The notes beneath the pieces were generated by a model. It was not told the origin of the DNA. It ran no database searches and was given only the letters and a program-made list of their open reading frames with translations. Position numbers and translations under genes: made by a program. A stretch of DNA of 64,000 nucleotides from Paenibacillus_AB hodogayensis. GTDB taxonomy: Bacteria; Bacillota; Bacilli; Paenibacillales; NBRC-103111. The stretch covers positions 186,001 through 250,000 of the forward strand of contig NZ_BAAAYO010000008.1 in assembly GCF_039536325.1 (NCBI RefSeq), written 5' to 3'. Shown piece after piece: positions 50,871 to 61,025 of this stretch. Each line of letters begins with the position of its first letter. The first letter of the stretch is position 1.

Positions 50871-51367
50871 AAGAACTGTTCCTTAACTCCTTGTTGGACG
50901 GTTCGCAGTACGAGTATGCCGCTTTCCGAGTGAAACTCGATCGTTCTGCCGTGATTGCCGCCCGTATCCTCGGCCAAAACCGGGATCGACAGCAGCCTCA
51001 GCTGCACCTTGCACGATTCCACATTGCGCGGCCCGATTCTCATCGTGTCGCTCGTCGTCTGAAAGGCGAACATTTGTGCGCCTCCGGCAAGCTTCGCCAC
51101 CAGCCGGGCGTTTGCCGCTCCGAGCCGGTTCATCCGGCGGACAAGCTCCGGTATGGCTGTATCGGCATATTTGGCAATGTTGAGGTTTCCTTCCTTGGCT
51201 ATGTCGGAGGATGGCAGCATCACATGCGCCATGCCCGCTACCTTCACCTTCGGATCGTAGAGCGTCACCCCTACGCACGAACCGAGTCCTGTCGTTTTTA
51301 AAATGCCCGTTACCGAGGCAACGTTCAAATCCGCCATTCCCACCTTGATGAGCTGATCCTGAATCAT
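50867..51367 (-). CDS. cheD: chemoreceptor glutamine deamidase CheD
   Basis: A 166-residue CheD with the Cys-His-Thr active site visible: Cys31 in TTGLGSCVGV and His48 in AGMAHVMLP. It deamidates glutamines on chemoreceptors and, by binding CheC, stimulates CheC phosphatase activity. Its start overlaps cheC by 4 bases. Confidence 0.95.
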   Translation of the reverse strand: MIQDQLIKVGMADLNVASVTGILKTTGLGSCVGVTLYDPKVKVAGMAHVMLPSSDIAKEGNLNIAKYADTAIPELVRRMNRLGAANARLVAKLAGGAQMFAFQTTSDTMRIGPRNVESCKVQLRLLSIPVLAEDTGGNHGRTIEFHSESGILVLRTVQQGVKEQFL

Positions 51368-51990
51368 TCGAGCGGCACTCCCAACGAAGCGAATATTTTA
51401 TCGAACGATTCGGGATCGGGAACGAGGAACACATGACCTTCCACGGCATCGTTTCCTTCAAAAAACTTGGTGTCGATGAACAGCGCCCGGTCCCCCATCT
51501 CCCCGTACTGGATGAGGCCGTAGCTGACGATGGCGCCGAGCATGTCGATCGCCAGCGCGGGTACGGAAGGAGTCATGCTCAACTTTGTAAAATCCGCCAG
51601 CGAGGACAAGTAAGATCCCGCCAAAATGTTGCCGATTTCGTTGAGAGCCGACAGCTCCATCTCCGAGTAATGCTCGTCGTCCCCGCTCGTGATGCCGGCG
51701 AGGTTGGTGAGCAGCATCTTGGCCGAAGGCTGGGTCAAGAAAAAGAACATATTGCCGGGAGCGTCACCGGTCACCCGCAGGAAGATGGCGATAACGACCT
51801 GCTCTGACCCGCCCAGCACATCGACAATTTCCTCGAACGGCAGCAGATTGACTAGCGGCACCTGCATATCGACCGGACGGGCCAGCAGTTTGGATAACGC
51901 CGTTGCCGCATTGCCCGCGCCGATGTTGCCCACTTCCTTCAGGACGTCCAGTTGAAAATCGGCAAAATCGTGAAAATTGGGCATGCTCAT
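51364..51990 (-). CDS. cheC: CheY-P phosphatase CheC
   Basis: A 208-residue CheC with both phosphatase helices of the ExxN type: EVGNIGAGNAATALS near residue 18 and EIGNILAGSYLSSL near residue 115. It removes phosphate from CheY-P and works with CheD in adaptation. Start ATG 51990 overlaps cheW by 4 bases. Confidence 0.95.
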   Translation of the reverse strand: MSMPNFHDFADFQLDVLKEVGNIGAGNAATALSKLLARPVDMQVPLVNLLPFEEIVDVLGGSEQVVIAIFLRVTGDAPGNMFFFLTQPSAKMLLTNLAGITSGDDEHYSEMELSALNEIGNILAGSYLSSLADFTKLSMTPSVPALAIDMLGAIVSYGLIQYGEMGDRALFIDTKFFEGNDAVEGHVFLVPDPESFDKIFASLGVPLE

Positions 51991-52448
51991 TCTCCGAATT
52001 GCTCAAGCTGGACGATCTCGCTTTTATTGAGCACTTCTTCCAGATTCAGCAGCACGAGCAGACGGCCTTCGCCGAGCTTAGCCAATCCGCGCAAATATTT
52101 GGCGCGAATGCCGCCGACGATTTCCGGGGGCTGCTCGATCGCTTCGCTGTCGACGTCGACGACATCGTTTGCCGTATCGACGATCATGCCGACCTCCATC
52201 TCCTTGACTGCCACGATAATGATCCGCGAGTTGTCGGTGTAGTCGGCTTCCTCCAGTCCGAAGCGGCCCCGCAAATCGATAACCGGCACGACGACGCCGC
52301 GCAGATTGATCACCCCTTTGACGAACGGGGGCGTTTTGGGCACCCGGGTCAACGGCTGCATCCGTTCGATCGTCCGCACTTTGTCCACTTCTACGCCGTA
52401 CTGCTCTTGAGCCAGCGAGAATACGATCACCTTAAGCTCTTCTCCCAT
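51987..52448 (-). CDS. cheW: chemotaxis coupling protein CheW
   Basis: A 153-residue single-domain CheW (SH3-like pair) with VFSLAQEQYGVEVDKVRTIERMQPLTRVP and INLRGVVVPVIDLRGRFG. It links receptors to CheA. GGGAGGTTCC precedes the ATG. It follows cheA by 15 bases. Confidence 0.95.
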   Translation of the reverse strand: MGEELKVIVFSLAQEQYGVEVDKVRTIERMQPLTRVPKTPPFVKGVINLRGVVVPVIDLRGRFGLEEADYTDNSRIIIVAVKEMEVGMIVDTANDVVDVDSEAIEQPPEIVGGIRAKYLRGLAKLGEGRLLVLLNLEEVLNKSEIVQLEQFGE

Positions 52449-52463
52449 GATGGAACCTCCCGA

Positions 52464-54506
52464 TTATTTAATTAGCGCATTCGTATCGATAATCAGAGCC
52501 ACTTGTCCATCGCCCAAAATCGTCGCTCCGGATATCGCGAACAGGTTGGTCAAATATTTGCCCAGCGTCTTCAGGACGATTTCCTGCTGACCGATAAACT
52601 CGTCCACCATAAGCGCGGCCAGCTTGTCGCCCTTGCGGATCACGACGATTTCCGTCTCCGCCTCGTCCGCTTCCGAGAAGTCGGGGACCTCGAACAGCTT
52701 GCTTAGCGACAGCAGCGGAATGATGCTGCTGCGGAACTCCATCAGCCGATTTCCGTGAACGTCGCGAATTTGCTCTTTGCGGATGACCGCGGTTTCCACA
52801 ATGGAAGAGAGCGGGATCGCGTATTTCTCCGAGCCGAGGCGGACCAACATCGCCGAGATGATCGACAGCGTCAGCGGAAGCTGTACGGAAAATTTCGTAC
52901 CCGCTCCCAGCCGGGAGCTGACCTGTACGCTGCCGCCGAGCGATTCGATCTTCGTCTTGACTACGTCGAGCCCGACTCCGCGTCCGGAAATGTCGGATAT
53001 TTTGTCGGCCGTGCTGAAGCCGGCGGCAAACAGCAGCATATACACTTCCTCGTCTGCCAGCGTCTTGGCCTGCTCCGGCGTGACGACGCCTCTTTTCAAA
53101 GCGATGCCGAGCACCTTGTCCCTATCGATTCCTTTGCCGTCATCCTCAATCTCGATGAAGACATGGTTGCCGCTGTGGAACGCCCGCAAATGCACCGTAC
53201 CGGTCTCCGCCTTGCCGGCGGCCAGCCGTTCCGGGATCGTCTCGATGCCGTGGTCGACGGAGTTGCGCAGCAAATGGACGAGCGGGTCGCCGATTTCATC
53301 GATAACCGTACGGTCCAGCTCCGTATCCGCGCCGACAATGACGAGGTCCAGCTTCTTGTCCAGCGACTTGGCGAGATCGCGCACCATCCGGGGAAACCGG
53401 TTAAATACGTTATCGATCGGCACCATCCGCAGTTTCAGTACGATGTTTTGCAGATCGCTGCTGACGCGGGCCATATGTTCCACGGTTTCCGTCAGATCGT
53501 TGCGCCGCACTTCGCTAGCCAGCTGCTCGAGACGTACCCGGTCGATAAGCAGCTCGCTGAACAAATTCATCAGCACGTCCAGCCGCTCGATATCGACGCG
53601 GATCGTGCGCGAAGCGACCGCCGTCCCCCCGCCTGCCGCTTTGGGAGCAGCGGCTTCCGCGCGGGCCGCGGCCGGGGCGACCTCGTTTCTCGCCGCCGCT
53701 GCCTCCTGCTGCACGGCTGCGGCCGGCTGCTTCTTCTCCAGCCCCCGCTTCAGACCGTCCTCGTCCATCTTCTCGGCCGTAACCTTCTCGATCTCGCTAA
53801 TATTGCCGAGCTGCCTTTCCAGCTCTTCGCGTCCCGTTTCGGAGACAAGGTAGACGGAGAACGTCGTATCAAACTTCTCCTTCTCGATATCTTCCACCGA
53901 CGGATTCGATTTGACGACTTCGCCGTTTTGCTCCAAAACGTTAAAGACCATATATGCCCGGGCAGCCTTGAGCACACAAGTCGCTTGGACCGACACCTCG
54001 ATCCGGTATACTTGCAGCCCCGCTTCCACCGACTGGGACAAGATCGAATACTGGAACTCGTCCAGCTCGGCTTCGCCGGATGCGGCTGCCGGCGCAGCGG
54101 CTGCGGAAGGAACGGCCTTCTCGTAATCGCCGGTAACGATCGATTTCAATACCGCAACAATCGGGGATACGTCGGCTTTCCCCGTTCCGCCGTTGATAAT
54201 ATCTTCCACCATCGCTTCCAGCGAATCGAGGCTTTTGAAGATCGTATCGAATATAAACGGGTTCATCGCCAGCTTATGGTTGCGGACGAGATCCAGCACG
54301 TTTTCCATCTCATGAGTCAGCGAAGCCAGGTCCTCGAAGCCCATCGTCGCCGACATTCCCTTCAGCGTATGGGCCGAGCGGAATATGGTCTGCACGATGG
54401 CGATATCTTCCGGACTTGCTTCCAGCTTCAGCATATTATCGTTCAACGCCTGCAAGTGCTCTCTGGACTCGTCGATAAACATGCTCAAATATTGATTCAG
54501 TTCCAT
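52464..54506 (-). CDS. cheA: chemotaxis histidine kinase CheA
   Basis: A 680-residue CheA in five parts: P1 Hpt domain with phospho-acceptor His46 (SAHTLKGMSATMG), P2 CheY/CheB-binding domain (about 165-245), an Ala-rich linker (about 260-300), P3 dimerisation helices, the P4 kinase (LVHLLRNSVDHGIE, DDGKGID, GRGVGLDVVKTKIE) and a C-terminal CheW-like P5. It phosphorylates CheY and CheB. It lies between cheB and cheW. Confidence 0.96.
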   Translation of the reverse strand: MELNQYLSMFIDESREHLQALNDNMLKLEASPEDIAIVQTIFRSAHTLKGMSATMGFEDLASLTHEMENVLDLVRNHKLAMNPFIFDTIFKSLDSLEAMVEDIINGGTGKADVSPIVAVLKSIVTGDYEKAVPSAAAAPAAASGEAELDEFQYSILSQSVEAGLQVYRIEVSVQATCVLKAARAYMVFNVLEQNGEVVKSNPSVEDIEKEKFDTTFSVYLVSETGREELERQLGNISEIEKVTAEKMDEDGLKRGLEKKQPAAAVQQEAAAARNEVAPAAARAEAAAPKAAGGGTAVASRTIRVDIERLDVLMNLFSELLIDRVRLEQLASEVRRNDLTETVEHMARVSSDLQNIVLKLRMVPIDNVFNRFPRMVRDLAKSLDKKLDLVIVGADTELDRTVIDEIGDPLVHLLRNSVDHGIETIPERLAAGKAETGTVHLRAFHSGNHVFIEIEDDGKGIDRDKVLGIALKRGVVTPEQAKTLADEEVYMLLFAAGFSTADKISDISGRGVGLDVVKTKIESLGGSVQVSSRLGAGTKFSVQLPLTLSIISAMLVRLGSEKYAIPLSSIVETAVIRKEQIRDVHGNRLMEFRSSIIPLLSLSKLFEVPDFSEADEAETEIVVIRKGDKLAALMVDEFIGQQEIVLKTLGKYLTNLFAISGATILGDGQVALIIDTNALIK

Positions 54507-54530
54507 CCGACAACCCCCCTGATTGTTTCG

Positions 54531-55640
54531 TTACGGCTTCCCGCCCGCGTCACGTCCGACAAGCTCGGTCAGCTTGGCGGCTATCCGGTAAAGCGGCAGC
54601 TCGTGCGTCACGCAGCTTAGCTCTACCGCGGCGCGCGGCATCCCGTACACGACGCATGTTTCGCTGGACTCCGCGATCGTCGTCAGCGCGCCTGCCTGCT
54701 TCAGCGCCTGCATCCCCCGCGCCCCGTCGCTCCCCATGCCGGTCATCAGTACGATGTGACGTTTGAGCTCGCGGAACGGCAGCAGCGATTCGAACAGCAT
54801 ATCGACCGACGGACGGTGTCCGCTGCGCGGCTCGTCCTTGGTCAAACACACTCTATAGCCCATATCGTCGCGCTTGACGATCATATGCCAGCCGCCAGGC
54901 GCAATATATACAACGCCGTTGCGCAGCCGGTCTCCGTTCGCCGCTTCCACGACCTTGATCGCCGAAGTGGAGTCGAGCCGTGTCGCCAACGATTTGGTAA
55001 AATTCGGCGGCATGTGCTGGACGACCAGCACGGGAGCCGGCAGCTCGGCAGGCAAAGCCGAGATCACCTGCTGCAGGGCGCGCGGTCCGCCCGTAGACGT
55101 GCCGATCGCCACGAGTCGTTCGACGCGGCCGCCCGAGCCGTTAATCGTCAATTCCTTCGGTTTTGCGGCCGGGAACGACGGGGTCGGGCGAACATTCGCG
55201 ACTGGAGGGGTCGGCCTCACGGGCTGCGGACGCGCCATCCGCGTCATTACGGCTATGGCCAGCTTGTCCAGAAGCAGCGACTTCACCTTGAACAAGTCTA
55301 ACGAGATCGAGCCCGAGGGCTTGCGGACGAAATCGACCGCGCCGATCTCCAATGCTGCGATTGTCTCCGCAGCCCCTTCCTCGGTCAAGCTGCTCAGCAT
55401 GACGACCGGGGTCGGGTTATCCGCCATAATGCGTTTTAATGCTTCCAGCCCGTTCATTTCGGGCATTTCAATATCCAAGGTAATGACATCGGGCCGCAGC
55501 CGCTTTGCCTTTTCGACGGCTTCCAGTCCGTTTTTGGCCGTATCGGCCACTTCGAAACGCCCGTCCTCCGCAATCATGTCGGAAATGATTTTACGCATGA
55601 ATACGGAGTCGTCGACAACCAACACTTTGTATTTGGTCAT
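54531..55640 (-). CDS. cheB: chemotaxis methylesterase CheB
   Basis: A 369-residue CheB. The N-terminal receiver (VLVVDDSVFMRK, phospho-Asp in VITLDIEMPEMNG) is joined by a Pro-rich linker to the esterase domain, with Ser in IGTSTGGP, His in VVQHMPPNF and Asp in GMGSDGARG. It demethylates and deamidates receptors. ATG 55640 has GAGGTGAATCCC upstream; an ATG at 55667 lacks a site. Confidence 0.95.
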   Translation of the reverse strand: MTKYKVLVVDDSVFMRKIISDMIAEDGRFEVADTAKNGLEAVEKAKRLRPDVITLDIEMPEMNGLEALKRIMADNPTPVVMLSSLTEEGAAETIAALEIGAVDFVRKPSGSISLDLFKVKSLLLDKLAIAVMTRMARPQPVRPTPPVANVRPTPSFPAAKPKELTINGSGGRVERLVAIGTSTGGPRALQQVISALPAELPAPVLVVQHMPPNFTKSLATRLDSTSAIKVVEAANGDRLRNGVVYIAPGGWHMIVKRDDMGYRVCLTKDEPRSGHRPSVDMLFESLLPFRELKRHIVLMTGMGSDGARGMQALKQAGALTTIAESSETCVVYGMPRAAVELSCVTHELPLYRIAAKLTELVGRDAGGKP

Positions 55641-55682
55641 GGGATTCACCTCACCTGATGTCGTCATGTCTGGCCCGGTGAC

Positions 55683-56552
55683 TTATTTCAACAGCTTGAT
55701 CATTTTATTCAAAAAGCTTCGAACCGCTCCGCTGGACGTTTCGGAAGGGGCAGAACCGGTGACGAATTGCGCGGCAAGACGCTCGATGCTCTTCGAGGCC
55801 GGACTGTTGGGAAACGCGATCGTAAACGGAACCTGCTTTTTGACCGCCTTGCTCACACTGCTGTCATCCTCCACAAATCCAAGCGTCGGGATGTCCAGAT
55901 TCAAAAATTGTTTGGCTACATAGCTGATCTTGTCCGCCGTTTGTTTGCCCTCGTGCGCCTCGGTAACCCGGTTGACCACCAGCCGGAACTTGACCTCATG
56001 GCCGAGCGACGTCACCATTTTGATAATCGCATAGGCGTCCGTAATGGCTGTCGGCTCCGGTGTCGTCACGACGATCGTTTCTGTCGCAGCTATGATAAAC
56101 TTCAGCGTTTCCTTGGAAAGCCCGGCGCCCGTATCGAAAATGATAAAATCGACATAGCCGTTCAGCTCGTTGACCTGCTCGGCGAAATAGTCGATTTCCT
56201 CCTCGGTCAGACGCATCAGATCGTTAAAACCCGAGCCGCCAGCAATAAATTCAAGATCGTGATAGCCTTTATAAATAATGTCGCGGATGCCTTTTTCCCG
56301 TTTCAGCAGATGGTACAGACTGTATGCGGGGGAGGCGCCCATCAGCAAATCGATGTTGGCAAGCCCGATATCCGCGTCGAACACAAGCGTCTTGTAGCCC
56401 AGCTTCTGCAGGCAAAGCGCGAAATTGAGCGTAAAGTTCGACTTCCCGACGCCGCCTTTGCCGCTCGTAACCGTGATGATGCGGGTATTGCGCATCGGCG
56501 ATTCCGCTTGGTTGCGCACCAGATTCCGCAGTCTCTGCGCCTGATCGCTCAT
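55683..56552 (-). CDS. flhG: flagellar number regulator FlhG (YlxH)
   Basis: A 289-residue MinD/ParA-type ATPase with the deviant Walker A KGGVGKSN (near residue 31), the DADIGLANIDLLMG segment and DTGAGLS. An N-terminal basic, Gln-rich region (about residues 1-20) matches the part that stimulates FlhF GTPase. It limits flagellar number and helps C-ring assembly. Its ATG overlaps flhF by 4 bases. Confidence 0.94.
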   Translation of the reverse strand: MSDQAQRLRNLVRNQAESPMRNTRIITVTSGKGGVGKSNFTLNFALCLQKLGYKTLVFDADIGLANIDLLMGASPAYSLYHLLKREKGIRDIIYKGYHDLEFIAGGSGFNDLMRLTEEEIDYFAEQVNELNGYVDFIIFDTGAGLSKETLKFIIAATETIVVTTPEPTAITDAYAIIKMVTSLGHEVKFRLVVNRVTEAHEGKQTADKISYVAKQFLNLDIPTLGFVEDDSSVSKAVKKQVPFTIAFPNSPASKSIERLAAQFVTGSAPSETSSGAVRSFLNKMIKLLK

Positions 56553-57808
56553 GATTCGCGCTCCTCGAGAAGAGCATCGATCAGCTTGTCTTCATTCGTC
56601 TCGAGAATATCGTCGGGAACGTTCTGCCCGTTCGTAATATAGGAAAGCTGGAGCGGGAAATCGTAAAGCAGGTTGACGATCGATCCGTAAGAGTCCGTCT
56701 CGTCCATTTTCGTAAAGAGCACCTTATCGAGCTTGAACCTGGAAAAATTTTCGGTAATGGCCTTCATGTCCTTGTATTTGGACGTCAGGCTGAGCACCAG
56801 GAACGTCTCGCTTTTCCCGTTCGTCTGCAGCAAGGAATTCAGCTCCGACACATACATCTGGTTACGAAAATTGCGGCCCGCCGTGTCCATGAAAATGACG
56901 TCGCAATGCTCCAACTGCTGGAACGCGCGCGTTAACTCCTGAGGCGAGAACACGACTTCGAGAGGCACGTTCAGAATCGTCGCGTACGTTTTGAGCTGCT
57001 CGACGGCAGCGATGCGGTACGTATCCGACGTGATGAAACCCACTTTGCGGTTGCGCTTGAGCACCTGCTCCGCGGCCAGCTTGGCGATCGTCGTTGTTTT
57101 GCCGACGCCTGTCGGGCCTACGAAATGGGCGATTCGTGTATCGGGGTCAATTCCTTTGCGGCCTCCCGAATGGACAATACGCTTCAATTGGTTGCGCACC
57201 GCCCGATAAGCGGATTCGTCCGTCCGATCGGAAGCTTCGTCCGCAAATTCCTCGGCCGCCCCGCGCAGCAAAGCATCGGCCACATCCGGAGCGATCTCCT
57301 GATCCAGCAGAATACGTTCATATTTGCGAATCGGTTCCGGGTAAGGGAGCCCGTCCTGCTTGTCTGCCGCGAGCCTGGAAACCATTTCCTTCATCTGCCT
57401 GATTTCGTCCATCAGCAGGTCTTCTTTGCCCTTGTTACGGGGAGCCGGAGACGTTGACTGCGCAGGAGGCGCAAGCGGCGGAACGAAAGGCTCCTCCGAC
57501 ACGGCTGTCGGTTTGGCTGCAGCGGCGGCTTGTCTCGAGGCTACCGCGATCGCCTCCTGCATATGCGAGACGAACGATGCGCCTGCGGGGACCGCTTGTT
57601 TCAAAGAGGCCGCGGGGGTTGGCGATTCGGGCTGCTGGGCGGTGTCGGTCGCGGCGATGACCTCGATCTGCTTTTTACCGAACAGACCGAGAAATCCGCC
57701 GGAGCGGACTTCCTTCGTATTTAAAATAACCGCGTCTTTGCCCAGATCGGCCCTGATTTTTTGCAGCGCGTCCGGCATCGAATCGACGACGTACCGTTTT
57801 ACCCTCAT
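56549..57808 (-). CDS. flhF: flagellar SRP-type GTPase FlhF
   Basis: A 419-residue SRP GTPase: an N-terminal basic B domain (VKRYVVDSMPDAL, then an Ala/Pro linker to about 130), the N domain, and the G domain with VGPTGVGKTTTIAKLAAE (near residue 222), DTAGRNF and TKMDETDSYG. It marks sites of flagellar assembly at the membrane. The start overlaps flhA by 4 bases, so flhA-flhF-flhG are coupled. Confidence 0.95.
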   Translation of the reverse strand: MRVKRYVVDSMPDALQKIRADLGKDAVILNTKEVRSGGFLGLFGKKQIEVIAATDTAQQPESPTPAASLKQAVPAGASFVSHMQEAIAVASRQAAAAAKPTAVSEEPFVPPLAPPAQSTSPAPRNKGKEDLLMDEIRQMKEMVSRLAADKQDGLPYPEPIRKYERILLDQEIAPDVADALLRGAAEEFADEASDRTDESAYRAVRNQLKRIVHSGGRKGIDPDTRIAHFVGPTGVGKTTTIAKLAAEQVLKRNRKVGFITSDTYRIAAVEQLKTYATILNVPLEVVFSPQELTRAFQQLEHCDVIFMDTAGRNFRNQMYVSELNSLLQTNGKSETFLVLSLTSKYKDMKAITENFSRFKLDKVLFTKMDETDSYGSIVNLLYDFPLQLSYITNGQNVPDDILETNEDKLIDALLEERES

Positions 57809-59838
57809 AAATTCACCACCCCTACGCTTTGAATTTCGGCTTGAGGCTCAAGCTCGCTGTAGGACAGCACCGTAATGTCCTGCATCGTTCTTTCCAGCAG
57901 CTGGCGCAAGTACATGCGGATCGTCGGCGAAGCCAGAATGACCGGCTGCTGCCCTTGCTGAACCAGCTTGCTTACCTGCTCCGTGACTTTTTGGAAAATC
58001 GTTTGCGACGATACCGGGTCGAGCGCCAAATACGAGCCATGCTCCGTCTGCTGGACGCTTTCGGCGATTTTCTTTTCCAGCGCCGGTCCGATCGTCACGA
58101 CTTTCAGCGAGTCGCCCCCGGACGCGAACTGATTCGTAATTTGTCGCGACAACGCTTGCCGCACATATTCCGTCAAGATGTCCGGGTCTTTCGTATAAGT
58201 GCCGTAATCGGCCAATGTTTCGAATATCGTAACCAGATCGCGGATCGATATTTTTTCTTTCAGCAGCTTGGCCAGTACCTTCTGGATATCGCCTACGCTG
58301 AGCACGTTCGGGATCAGCTCCTCGACAATCGCCGGGTAGCTCTCTTTGACGTTCTCGACCAGCAGCTTCGTCTCCTGTCGGCCAAGCAGCTCGTGCGCGT
58401 GACGCTTCACCACTTCCGTCAAATGCGTAGCGACGACGGACGGAGGATCGACAACGGTGTAGCCGGACAGCTCGGCCCGCTCCTTCATGCTCTCGTCGAT
58501 CCAGAGCGCCGGCAAGCCGAAGGCCGGCTCGGACGTCTCGATGCCGACGATGGAATCGTCCTCGATGCCCGGACTCATCGCCAAGTAATGATTGAGCAGC
58601 AGGTCGCCGCGCGCGACCGTATTGCCTTTGATTTTAATGACATAATCGTTCGGCCTTAACTGGATATTGTCATGGATGCGAATGACGGGAACGACCAGAC
58701 CGAGCTCCAGCGCGCATTGCCTGCGGATCAGAATGATCCGGTCCAGCAAGTCGCCGCCCTGTTCGGTATCGGCGAGAGGGATGAGCCCGTAGCCAAACTC
58801 GAATTCGATCGGATCGACCGACAGCAGCGACACGACGCTTTCCGGGCTGCGGACTTCTTCGATCTTCTGCTCCTCGACCATATGCTCCGTCTCCTCCGCC
58901 TTGCGGCTCAGATTGCGCTGCATCCGGACAGCGGCCAAAATAAGCAGTCCGGCGATCGGAGCCGTCGTAATAAAATGAATCGGAGTAAAGATGCCGAGAA
59001 ACAAAATCGTTCCGGCGACGACATAGAGCAGCTTCGGGTAACTGAACAGCTGCGCGGTCAAATCCGAAGCCAGATTTCCTTCGGAAGCGGCCCTCGTTAC
59101 GATAATGCCCGCTGCGGAGGAGATAAGCAGAGCCGGAATCTGGCTGACCAGACCGTCCCCGATCGTCAGAATGGAGAACGTTTTTAACGACTCCGACAGC
59201 GTCATATCGTGAAAGGTTGCGCCGATAATCAAACCGCCGATCATATTAATGAACAAAATGACGATGCTGGCGATCGCGTCACCTTTTACGAATTTGCTGG
59301 CGCCGTCCATCGCTCCGTAAAAATCCGCTTCCCGTTCGATCTTCTTTCGACGATCCTTCGCTTCCTGCTCGTTAATCAGACCGGAGTTCAGATCGGCGTC
59401 GATCGCCATCTGCTTACCGGGCATCGCGTCGAGCGTAAACCGGGCGCCTACCTCGGCGACCCGCTCCGAGCCTTTCGTGATGACGATAAATTGCACGATG
59501 ACGAGAATGAGGAAGACGACGAATCCCACGACCAGATTGCCGCCGGCAACGAACGATCCGAACGTCGCTACAACGTTGCCCGCTTCGGCTTCGGTCAGAA
59601 TGTTCCGTGTCGTGGATACGTTGAGGGCGAGCCGGAACAGCGTCGTGATGAGCAGCAAAGTCGGGAAGATGGAGAAATCGAGCGCTTGCTGGGTGTTCAT
59701 CGCAATCAAAATGATCATGAGCGCGATCGTGATGTTAATGATCAGCAAAAAGTCCAGCAGAGCAAGAGGGATAGGGACGACCATCATGAGAATGATCCCG
59801 ATAATTCCCGACAGTATAAATAGATCTCTCGTTCGCAT
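57805..59838 (-). CDS. flhA: flagellar export gate protein FlhA
   Basis: A 677-residue FlhA with eight N-terminal membrane helices (about 1-310), including the FHIPEP signature region TTLFRLALNVSTTR and the cytoplasmic loop with DAMPGKQMAIDADL, then a soluble C-terminal domain (about 340-677) that forms the nonameric ring receiving chaperone-substrate complexes. AAGGAGGGCGC precedes the ATG. Confidence 0.96.
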   Translation of the reverse strand: MRTRDLFILSGIIGIILMMVVPIPLALLDFLLIINITIALMIILIAMNTQQALDFSIFPTLLLITTLFRLALNVSTTRNILTEAEAGNVVATFGSFVAGGNLVVGFVVFLILVIVQFIVITKGSERVAEVGARFTLDAMPGKQMAIDADLNSGLINEQEAKDRRKKIEREADFYGAMDGASKFVKGDAIASIVILFINMIGGLIIGATFHDMTLSESLKTFSILTIGDGLVSQIPALLISSAAGIIVTRAASEGNLASDLTAQLFSYPKLLYVVAGTILFLGIFTPIHFITTAPIAGLLILAAVRMQRNLSRKAEETEHMVEEQKIEEVRSPESVVSLLSVDPIEFEFGYGLIPLADTEQGGDLLDRIILIRRQCALELGLVVPVIRIHDNIQLRPNDYVIKIKGNTVARGDLLLNHYLAMSPGIEDDSIVGIETSEPAFGLPALWIDESMKERAELSGYTVVDPPSVVATHLTEVVKRHAHELLGRQETKLLVENVKESYPAIVEELIPNVLSVGDIQKVLAKLLKEKISIRDLVTIFETLADYGTYTKDPDILTEYVRQALSRQITNQFASGGDSLKVVTIGPALEKKIAESVQQTEHGSYLALDPVSSQTIFQKVTEQVSKLVQQGQQPVILASPTIRMYLRQLLERTMQDITVLSYSELEPQAEIQSVGVVNL

Positions 59839-59895
59839 GGATGCGCCCTCCTTCCCGGTTCGCTTAATGTTTCGGTTCCGCTCCAGCCGCCTTCC

Positions 59896-60993
59896 TTACT
59901 TGACGGCCGTCTTGCCTTTCAATTTGTATACGTATGCCAGTACTTCGGCCACCGCCTGAAACAAATCGGCCGGTATCGTTTGACCGATCTCGACCTGATC
60001 GTACAGCGCGCGGGCGAGCGGCTTGTTTTCCATCTTGACGATGCCGTGTTCCTCCGCGACCTGCCGAATTTTCAGGGCGATATAATCCATGCCTTTTGCA
60101 ATGACGACCGGGGCCTCGGCTTTTTTCGGATCGTAGCGGATCGCCACGGCGAAATGAGTCGGGTTCGTGATGACGACGTCCGCTTTGGGCACATCCTGCA
60201 TCATCCGCTGCAAAGCCATCCGCCGCTGTTTCTCGCGGATCTTCCCTTTGATCAGCGGGTCCCCTTCGGTGTTCTTGTATTCCTGCTTTACTTCGTCCTT
60301 GGACATCCGCAAGTTTTTCTCGTATTCGTACTTCTGGTACATGTAGTCGAACACGGCCAGCACGAGCATAATGGCGGCGATTTGCACGCCGAGCATCAGG
60401 ATCAGATGCGCAGTAAACGAGAACGTGTGAACGAGCGGCCAGCGCCCCATCTCGATAAAATCGCTTCTCGCATTCCATATGGAGAAGAAGACGACAAGAC
60501 CGATAACGGTCATCTTCAAAACCGATTTCAGCAGCTCCACCAGCGAGCGAAGCTTGAACAAATTAGCAATTCCTTTGATCGGATCAAGCTTGCTGAACGA
60601 CATCTTGAGCGGCTCCGTCGTAAAAAGAAACCCGATCTGCGAATACGAGGCCAATATCGCCATGACCATGGCCAAGCCGAACAACGGAGCCATCAGGATC
60701 AAGCCTTCGAATATAAGCCGTCCGAACATGGTCGACACGTTGTTCAGCGTCATCTCCAGCCCCATGTAATCGTGGAAGGTGGATACGAACATGTTCTCGA
60801 TTTTGTCCCGCATCAAGCTCCCGTAGCCGAAGAGCAGCAGCACGATGCCGAACAGAATAAACGCCGAAGGGAGCTCCATGCTTTTGGCAACCTGCCCTTT
60901 GCGCCGGGACTCCTGCTTCTTCTTCGGCGTCGCCTTCTCCGTCTTCTCGCCGGCAAACAGCTGCAGATCAAGCGGCAGCGCAAATCGCGACAC
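59896..60993 (-). CDS. flhB: flagellar export switch protein FlhB
   Basis: A 365-residue FlhB with four membrane helices (about 30-210) and a cytoplasmic domain holding the self-cleavage site NPTH (VVITNPTHFAVAIRY). Cleavage there changes export from rod-hook to filament substrates. A short basic N-terminus (EKTEKATPKKKQESRRKGQV) is typical. The start is GTG, with GGGGGAATG upstream. Confidence 0.96.
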   Translation of the reverse strand: MSRFALPLDLQLFAGEKTEKATPKKKQESRRKGQVAKSMELPSAFILFGIVLLLFGYGSLMRDKIENMFVSTFHDYMGLEMTLNNVSTMFGRLIFEGLILMAPLFGLAMVMAILASYSQIGFLFTTEPLKMSFSKLDPIKGIANLFKLRSLVELLKSVLKMTVIGLVVFFSIWNARSDFIEMGRWPLVHTFSFTAHLILMLGVQIAAIMLVLAVFDYMYQKYEYEKNLRMSKDEVKQEYKNTEGDPLIKGKIREKQRRMALQRMMQDVPKADVVITNPTHFAVAIRYDPKKAEAPVVIAKGMDYIALKIRQVAEEHGIVKMENKPLARALYDQVEIGQTIPADLFQAVAEVLAYVYKLKGKTAVK

Positions 60994-61025
60994 GGTTCAT
61001 TCCCCCACACGCACAGCCTGAATGT